Shown here: positions 7,012 through 11,105 of the stretch, piece by piece
Position numbering within the stretch: position 1 is the stretch's first letter
Layout of the letters: each line of letters opens with the position of its first letter
Assembly (NCBI GenBank): GCA_963978235.1
Contig: CAXBQM010000039.1
Location: 1-11,105, forward strand
DNA from: UBA7398 sp963978235
GTDB taxonomy: Bacteria; Actinomycetota; Actinomycetes; Nanopelagicales; Nanopelagicaceae
Direction: 5' to 3'
Length of the DNA: 11,105 bases
The notes under the pieces: generated by a model
Seen by the model: the letters and a program-made list of their open reading frames with translations, nothing else
What the model was told of the DNA's origin: nothing
Database searches by the model: none
Position numbers and translations under genes: made by a program

Positions 7012-7800
7012 ATGCGTATTGTTCGTTTCGCGCCACCATCAGGTTCGCCATTAGGCACTGATCCTCACTACGGCGTACTTGAGAACGACACGACAATTCG
7101 CGCAATTGCTAGCGATCCTCTTTATGCAGGCATTCACCTTCTTGAAACCCAAGTCTCGTTAGCCGATGTTCGGTTACTGGCTCCAGTAATTCCGCGGAGC
7201 AAAGTTGTGTGCGTGGGAAAAAATTACGCAGATCATGCGGCTGAAATGGGTGGCTCGGTACCAACTGAACCGATAATTTTTATTAAACCGAATACTTCAG
7301 TAATTGGTCCCAACGAAACTATTCAATGGCCACGTATGAGCCAGAGCGTTGACCATGAAGTCGAGTTAGCGATAATCATTAGCAAAATTTGTAAAGAAGT
7401 GCCGAAAGCTCGTGCGCATGATGTGATTTTTGGTTACACAATTGCCAACGATGTCACGGCACGAGATCTGCAGAAAGTTGATGGCCAATGGACTCGGGCT
7501 AAATCCTTTGACACTTTCTGTCCGCTTGGACCATGGATTGAAACGGAATTCACGCCAGGAAAACAGAAAATTACTGCCAGCGTTGATGGCGCAGTGAAGC
7601 AATCGGCAACGCTCGACCAAATGGTCTTCGATGTTCCCACCATTATTGAGTTTGTGACATCGGTAATGACGCTACTTCCCGGCGATGTGATTTTGACTGG
7701 TACACCTGCCGGCATTGGTCCCATGAACCCAGGTGGTACTGTCACCGTTTCCATTGAGGGTCTCGGTGAATTGAATAATCGAGTGAGCGAGAGGCAATAA
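7012..7800 (+). CDS. Fumarylacetoacetate hydrolase (FAH) family protein
   Basis: Metal-dependent enzyme of the FAH fold, whose members hydrolyse, decarboxylate or isomerise 2-oxo or acylpyruvate-type compounds; the substrate here cannot be told from sequence. The 262 residues show the usual pattern: an N-terminal domain to ~60, the VCVGKNYADHAAEMG motif, FIKPNTSVIGP, metal ligands Glu116 and Glu118 in HEVELAI, and Asp147 in IANDVTARDLQ, then the KSFDTFCPLGPWI stretch and the GTPAGIGP loop near the end. Nothing is missing. A gene of this family directly before gltX is frequent in Actinobacteria. The stop TAA overlaps the gltX start by one base (TAATG), so the two are probably coupled. A leaderless start is suggested by the upstream -10 box. 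Confidence 0.92.
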   Translation: MRIVRFAPPSGSPLGTDPHYGVLENDTTIRAIASDPLYAGIHLLETQVSLADVRLLAPVIPRSKVVCVGKNYADHAAEMGGSVPTEPIIFIKPNTSVIGPNETIQWPRMSQSVDHEVELAIIISKICKEVPKARAHDVIFGYTIANDVTARDLQKVDGQWTRAKSFDTFCPLGPWIETEFTPGKQKITASVDGAVKQSATLDQMVFDVPTIIEFVTSVMTLLPGDVILTGTPAGIGPMNPGGTVTVSIEGLGELNNRVSERQ

Positions 7801-9251
7801 TGGCTAGAGAAGTCCGCACTCGATTTGCGCCATCGCCAACCGGCGATCTCCACGTTGGAAATATTCGTACCGCGCTTTTTGATTGGGCCTACGCGCGTCA
7901 TACTGGCGGAAAACTTATCTTTCGCATCGAAGATACCGATCGCGATCGAGTCACTGATGAATATATCGCCGCTGCAATTGAAACATTGAAATGGTTAGGA
8001 ATTAATTGGGACGAAGGTCCAGAAGTCGGTGGACCACATGGACCTTACTTGCAATCGCAACGACTTGATATTTATTCGCATTGGGCAAAAACTTTTCTCG
8101 ATAATGGCGATGCCTACCATTGTTACTGCAGCACTGAAGAGTTAGAAGCGCGACGCGAAGCCCAGCGCGCAGCAAATCTCGCGCCAGGTTATGACGGTGC
8201 ATGTCGCAATCTCTCTGCTGATCAAATTTCGAAATATGTTGAAGAAGGTCGAAAGCCTGTTTTACGTATGAGAATGCCAGATGGCGAAACTAAATTCACC
8301 GACGTTATTCGTGGGGAAGTTGTCTTTGATCATAAATTCGTTCCGGACTTTGTTTTAGCACGCGCAGATGGTTCACCGCTCTACACACTTGCCGTAGCAG
8401 TAGATGACGTATTAATGAAGATCACTCACATTCTCCGTGGCGAAGATCTTCTCTCCTCAACGCCACGACAGATCCGGGTATATCAAGCAATGGGCGTAGC
8501 GCCAGAAGATTTTCCAGTCTTTGCTCACTTGCCATTCGTCATGGGACAAGACAACACCAAACTTTCTAAACGAAATGGTGAAGTTTCGGTGGCGTGGTAT
8601 CGCGAACAAGGATTCCTCCCCGAAGCGATTTGCAATTATCTTGCGCTCCTTGGTTGGTCACCCGGTGATGATCGTGAAAATATCTCGATGAAAGAGCTCA
8701 CCGAACTTTTCACGGTAGATCGCGTCAATAGCTCACCTGCTCGATTTGATATGAAGAAGTTGGAAGCAATCAATGGGGACAAGATTCGCGCCCTTTCTAT
8801 TGATGATTTTCTTGAGCGAGCACTTCCTTTTGTAAAGGCGGCCGGGATTATTGCTGGTTCGGATGAAGATAAAGCAGTAATCCGATCGGTTCTTCCCATC
8901 ATTCAAGAGCGAATTGCCAAACTTAATGAAGTCCCACAGATGGTGAAATTTCTCTTTGGCGAAGGTGTGAGTATTGAAAGTGAATCGCTCGCCAAAATCT
9001 CTGATTCACAGTCGAAAGAAATTCTCGCTAAATCCGTGGCAGTTCTCGAACCGCTCACGACGTGGACACATGAAAGTATTGAAGCGGCGCTTCGCGCCTT
9101 ACTTATTGATGGAATGGGACTTAAACCACGAATCGCTTTTGGGGCAGTTCGAATCGCTGTGACGGGTAGCCATATCTCACCACCACTTTTTGAATCTATG
9201 GAACTTCTCGGCAAAACACGAGCAATTTCACGGATTAAAGCGGCAATCTAA
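7800..9251 (+). CDS. gltX: Glutamate--tRNA ligase (GluRS), probably non-discriminating
   Basis: Class I aminoacyl-tRNA synthetase attaching glutamate to tRNA. The Rossmann catalytic domain begins with RFAPSPTGDLHVGN, where HVGN (18-21) is the HIGH signature; KLSKR (254-258) is the KMSKS loop. Cys108, Cys110 and Cys135 lie in the zinc-binding insertion region. The helical anticodon-binding part fills the C-terminal ~150 residues; 483 residues is normal. An AGAGG ribosome-binding sequence lies just before the ATG, inside the end of the FAH gene. Most actinobacteria lack GlnRS and use GluRS to mischarge tRNA-Gln, corrected by GatCAB, hence the non-discriminating call (inference). A tRNA-Gln and a tRNA-Glu gene lie less than 1 kb downstream. 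Confidence 0.96.
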   Translation: MAREVRTRFAPSPTGDLHVGNIRTALFDWAYARHTGGKLIFRIEDTDRDRVTDEYIAAAIETLKWLGINWDEGPEVGGPHGPYLQSQRLDIYSHWAKTFLDNGDAYHCYCSTEELEARREAQRAANLAPGYDGACRNLSADQISKYVEEGRKPVLRMRMPDGETKFTDVIRGEVVFDHKFVPDFVLARADGSPLYTLAVAVDDVLMKITHILRGEDLLSSTPRQIRVYQAMGVAPEDFPVFAHLPFVMGQDNTKLSKRNGEVSVAWYREQGFLPEAICNYLALLGWSPGDDRENISMKELTELFTVDRVNSSPARFDMKKLEAINGDKIRALSIDDFLERALPFVKAAGIIAGSDEDKAVIRSVLPIIQERIAKLNEVPQMVKFLFGEGVSIESESLAKISDSQSKEILAKSVAVLEPLTTWTHESIEAALRALLIDGMGLKPRIAFGAVRIAVTGSHISPPLFESMELLGKTRAISRIKAAI

Positions 9252-9255
9252 AGGC

Positions 9256-9261
9256 AAGGAG
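9256..9261 (+). promoter_or_regulatory. Strong Shine-Dalgarno for the SIMPL-domain gene
   Basis: AAGGAG sits 6 bases before the ATG at 9268, the best ribosome-binding site in the window. It fixes the start at 9268 rather than in-frame ATG codons inside gltX such as the one at 9199. Confidence 0.75.
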
Positions 9262-9267
9262 CAGATA

Positions 9268-9963
9268 ATGAAAAATAAATTAATTGCAGCAGTAGTAGCG
9301 CCACTGATGGCGCTCTTAGCCTTTGCGCCACAATCAAGTGCCGCCGGAACTACTCGGTACATCACAATCTCGGCCACTGGTTCGGTCAAAGTCACACCGG
9401 ATGCAGTGCGAGTAAATGCCACAGTCTCAGTTCTTTCAACAACTTCTGCGATCGCAAAGTCAGAAGCATCAAAAGTTTCCACTGCGGTGAAAGCAGCGCT
9501 CACTTCAAATGGAATAGCAGCGAAAGATATTAAGAGTCAGAATTTAACAATTTATCCGGAGTACAACTACAACGGAAATACCTCAACGCTTATCGGCTAC
9601 CGAGCAACCCAAAGTTATGAAGTGACAATTCTTAAAGCAGATATCGCTGGGGCAGTAGTTGATGCCATGGTGAAAGCTGGCGGCGATAGCTTGCAGATCA
9701 ATGCAGTTTCGCCATTCATTCTCGATAGCGCGGCCGCAACTATTTCGGCACGGCAAGCAGCAGTAAAGAATGCAAAAGCCAAAGCATCCTCTTATGCATC
9801 GTTGCTTGGTGTAAGACTTGGAAGCGTCAATTATTTAGTAGAAAATTCGGCTCCAAGTTATTCGCCACTTTATGGCGTCGCAAAGAGTGAGGATGCAACG
9901 GTGATTGATCTTGGGCAACAAGATGTGACAGTTTCAATTACAGTTCAGTGGGCTCTCAAGTAA
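9268..9963 (+). CDS. Secreted SIMPL (DUF541) domain protein
   Basis: A 231-residue exported protein of the SIMPL/DUF541 family, related to BP26 and E. coli YggE; its biochemical role is not settled, though oxidative-stress roles have been proposed for relatives. The N-terminus is a signal peptide: MKNK, a hydrophobic run to about residue 20, and an Ala-rich cleavage zone (SSAAG). No lipobox cysteine is present. The mature part starts with the family's opening strand TRYITISATGSVKVTPDAV, with later GIAAKDIKSQNLTIYPEY and GYRATQSYEVTI segments and the ARQAAVKNAKAKASSYASLLG helix, and ends ITVQWALK. It is complete. The gene follows gltX by 16 bases and precedes two tRNA genes; no functional link is apparent. 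Confidence 0.88.
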   Translation: MKNKLIAAVVAPLMALLAFAPQSSAAGTTRYITISATGSVKVTPDAVRVNATVSVLSTTSAIAKSEASKVSTAVKAALTSNGIAAKDIKSQNLTIYPEYNYNGNTSTLIGYRATQSYEVTILKADIAGAVVDAMVKAGGDSLQINAVSPFILDSAAATISARQAAVKNAKAKASSYASLLGVRLGSVNYLVENSAPSYSPLYGVAKSEDATVIDLGQQDVTVSITVQWALK

Positions 9964-9987
9964 CGCTATCCTTAGCCCTGCACTAGG

Positions 9988-10021
9988 CATCTTCATTACG
10001 GTTCAAGACGGCATGAAGATG
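9988..10021 (+). repeat. Perfect 9-bp inverted repeat after the SIMPL gene
   Basis: CATCTTCAT (9988-9996) and ATGAAGATG (10013-10021) can pair with a 16-base loop. It lies 24 bases past the SIMPL stop and just before tRNA-Gln. The stem is not GC-rich and no T-run follows, so an intrinsic terminator is doubtful; an mRNA 3'-end structure or a processing feature of the tRNA leader is possible. Confidence 0.4.
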
Positions 10022-10027
10022 AATTAG

Positions 10028-10099
10028 TGGGGTATGGGGTAATTGGCAGCCCATCTGATTCTGGTTCAGATTGTCTAGGTTCGAGTCCTGGTACCCCAG
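10028..10099 (+). tRNA. tRNA-Gln (anticodon CTG)
   Basis: A 72-base cloverleaf. The acceptor stem TGGGGTA (10028-10034) pairs fully with TACCCCA (10092-10098), with discriminator G at 10099. The anticodon stem TCTGA/TCAGA encloses the loop TTCTGGT with CTG at 10061-10063, decoding CAG. The T arm is CTAGG-TTCGAGT-CCTGG, with one T-G pair. CCA is not encoded, as is common in Actinobacteria. No clear promoter was found immediately upstream. Confidence 0.95.
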
Positions 10100-10116
10100 C
10101 GAAATAGTTTTAACAG

Positions 10117-10145
10117 TATGGTTTTAAAGGAATATGGTTTTAAAG
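10117..10145 (+). repeat. Two 13-base direct repeats between the tRNA genes
   Basis: TATGGTTTTAAAG occurs at 10117-10129 and again at 10133-10145, separated by three bases. It fills most of the 56-base spacer between tRNA-Gln and tRNA-Glu. The copies are AT-rich and could carry promoter-like or tRNA-processing signals, or be a simple tandem duplication. Confidence 0.6.
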
Positions 10146-10155
10146 AATGTACTAG

Positions 10156-10228
10156 GGCCCCGTCGTCTAGCGGCCTAGGACTCTGGCTTCTCAAGCCAGC
10201 TACGAGGGTTCGAATCCCTTCGGGGCTA
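10156..10228 (+). tRNA. tRNA-Glu (anticodon CTC)
   Basis: A 73-base cloverleaf. Acceptor stem GGCCCCG (10156-10162) pairs with CGGGGCT (10221-10227), with a G-T wobble at the first pair; discriminator A at 10228. The D arm GTCTAGCGGCCTAGGAC is typical of tRNA-Glu. Anticodon stem CTGGC/GCCAG encloses TTCTCAA with CTC at 10190-10192, decoding GAG. The T arm is GAGGG-TTCGAAT-CCCTT. CCA is not encoded. Confidence 0.95.
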
Positions 10229-10269
10229 CTCAATTTAGTTTTCAACGCGATATCTTCTTAGAAAATGAT

Positions 10270-10275
10270 TATTTT
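10270..10275 (+). promoter_or_regulatory. Possible -10 box of a leaderless promoter for the terminal lipoprotein gene
   Basis: TATTTT lies at -12 to -7 relative to the ATG at 10282, the same geometry as at the FAH gene, and no Shine-Dalgarno sequence precedes the start. The region is AT-rich, so a chance match is quite possible. Confidence 0.35.
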
Positions 10276-10281
10276 TATCCT

Positions 10282-11105
10282 ATGTGGAAACGCTTAATAC
10301 TTTTAATTGTTTTACAAGCGGTTCCTCTTACCGCATGTGCTTCAGAAATATCCAATGTCAAAATTGGTGCTACGTGTAACCGCCTTGGAGAAATTAAAAA
10401 ACAAGGAAAATCTACTTTTGAATGCAGAAATTCGGCCTTGAATCAATTGAAATATTTTGACATAACAAAGAAGAGTTCTGAAATAACTAACCCTGGTACT
10501 CCACTTCCGTACTCCGAATGTCAAATAAAGGATGCACGAACAAAATTCATTCAAAAAAATGAATCAATTGCATTTCCGGCAGATTCGCATAATCCTGCAA
10601 TAAATTCACATTCGCGAATTACAGTTGGTCTTGTACCTGTTGATTTTGGGGATTTTCGAGGTAAAACTAATTCTCGAATACGAACAGATTCAATAATTAA
10701 AGAGAGCGAGGAGTGGGCACGTTGGTACACTCGTGGCAAACTTTCTTTTAAATGGGTGGTCTATCCCGGCTGGCTAAGAGCATCTTCAAAAGCAGCTGAT
10801 TTCAATTGGGTGCACCCAGCATCAAGTATCGGTGGTCCAGCTTTTAATGATCAAAATCGAGTTGGTGCCAATCTTGTGAAATTGGCAGATCAAAATATGG
10901 ACGTTTCAGGTATTAATTTATTTTATTTTCTTTATCCCGACGGAATAAAAGTAATTACTGATTCAATTAATTTTGCGAGTCCAATTCAAACGTCAAAAGG
11001 CACATTAGATTTAGGGGTTTACGCGGATTCTTATTGGTCTCAACGAACAAAAACTTCGGCTGCGATGTGGCTCATGCATGAAAATATGCATAGATTTGGA
11101 TATAT
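10282..11105 (+). CDS. Secreted lipoprotein, putative HExxH zinc metallopeptidase (M6-like), truncated at the window edge
   Basis: An open frame runs from ATG 10282 off the right edge (274 residues seen, no stop). Residues 1-19 form a lipoprotein signal: positive MWKR, a hydrophobic run, then lipobox L16-T-A-C19, so the mature protein should be lipid-anchored outside the cell. Next comes a short Cys-bearing module (~27-50, GATC...FEC), then a domain from ~112 (ITVGLVPVDFGDFRG) with W/Y-rich sequence (EEWARWYTRGKLSFKWVVYPGW) like M6-type peptidases. At 266-273 is HENMHRFG, a HExxHxxG zinc site giving His266, Glu267 and His270; the third ligand would lie just beyond the edge. Codon use is more A/T-rich than in upstream housekeeping genes. 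The family assignment is inference; secretion and the zinc motif are seen directly. Confidence 0.75.
   Translation, partial: MWKRLILLIVLQAVPLTACASEISNVKIGATCNRLGEIKKQGKSTFECRNSALNQLKYFDITKKSSEITNPGTPLPYSECQIKDARTKFIQKNESIAFPADSHNPAINSHSRITVGLVPVDFGDFRGKTNSRIRTDSIIKESEEWARWYTRGKLSFKWVVYPGWLRASSKAADFNWVHPASSIGGPAFNDQNRVGANLVKLADQNMDVSGINLFYFLYPDGIKVITDSINFASPIQTSKGTLDLGVYADSYWSQRTKTSAAMWLMHENMHRFGY

Noticed and set aside
7434..7901. 155-residue minus-strand open frame spanning the FAH/gltX boundary
   Set aside because: Both opposite-strand genes are certain by motif; the frame has no family resemblance.
9961..10281. Intrinsic terminators, CRISPR array or mobile element in the tRNA region
   Set aside because: No GC-rich hairpin with a T-run, no regularly spaced repeats beyond the single 13-mer pair, and no integrase or attachment-site duplication of a tRNA end were visible.
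10342..10739. Two short minus-strand open frames near the right end
   Set aside because: The + strand reading from 10282 has a signal peptide, lipobox and HExxH motif and is open throughout, which explains the region better.

Overview
The window is a mosaic. From about position 1003 rightwards (roughly 10.1 kb) it is one coherent, densely packed stretch from an actinobacterium with A/T-leaning codon usage. The gene order hemW-hrcA-dnaJ-rsmE-HIT-phoH-ybeY-CBS/CorC, followed by FAH-gltX with tRNA-Gln(CTG) and tRNA-Glu(CTC), is actinobacterial. Low GC, tiny spacers, overlapping genes and probable leaderless promoters suggest a streamlined freshwater lineage such as Nanopelagicales (acI). That lineage assignment is inference. 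The left ~1 kb differs: third codon positions are strongly G/C. It carries the 3' end of atpA and the 5' two thirds of atpG, which look Acidobacteriota-like. These run into a hemW fragment mid-gene, and another join probably lies near position 105-166. An assembly chimera is the simplest explanation.

Layout: 1-163 unassigned piece; 164-1003 partial ATP synthase alpha and gamma genes; junction at 998-1014; 1003-1335 C-terminal end of HemW; 1370-3953 heat-shock regulator HrcA (missing much of its middle), DnaJ and the 16S rRNA methyltransferase RsmE; 3953-6999 HIT hydrolase, PhoH ATPase, YbeY endoribonuclease and a CBS-domain membrane protein; 7012-9963 FAH-family enzyme, glutamyl-tRNA synthetase and a secreted SIMPL-domain protein; 10028-10228 two tRNA genes; 10282 to the right edge a truncated lipoprotein with a zincin-type HExxH motif. 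All recognised genes are on the + strand.

The genes from dnaJ to the CBS protein are spaced or overlapped by -16 to +14 bases and should be one transcript for protein quality control (HrcA, DnaJ) and rRNA/ribosome maturation (RsmE, YbeY, probably PhoH). A second unit starts at the FAH gene behind a well-placed -10 box and runs through gltX, with the SIMPL gene having its own strong Shine-Dalgarno sequence. GltX lies close to two tRNAs that it is expected to charge. The most novel-looking item is the terminal lipoprotein metallopeptidase candidate. The most important caution for any reader is the chimeric left end.
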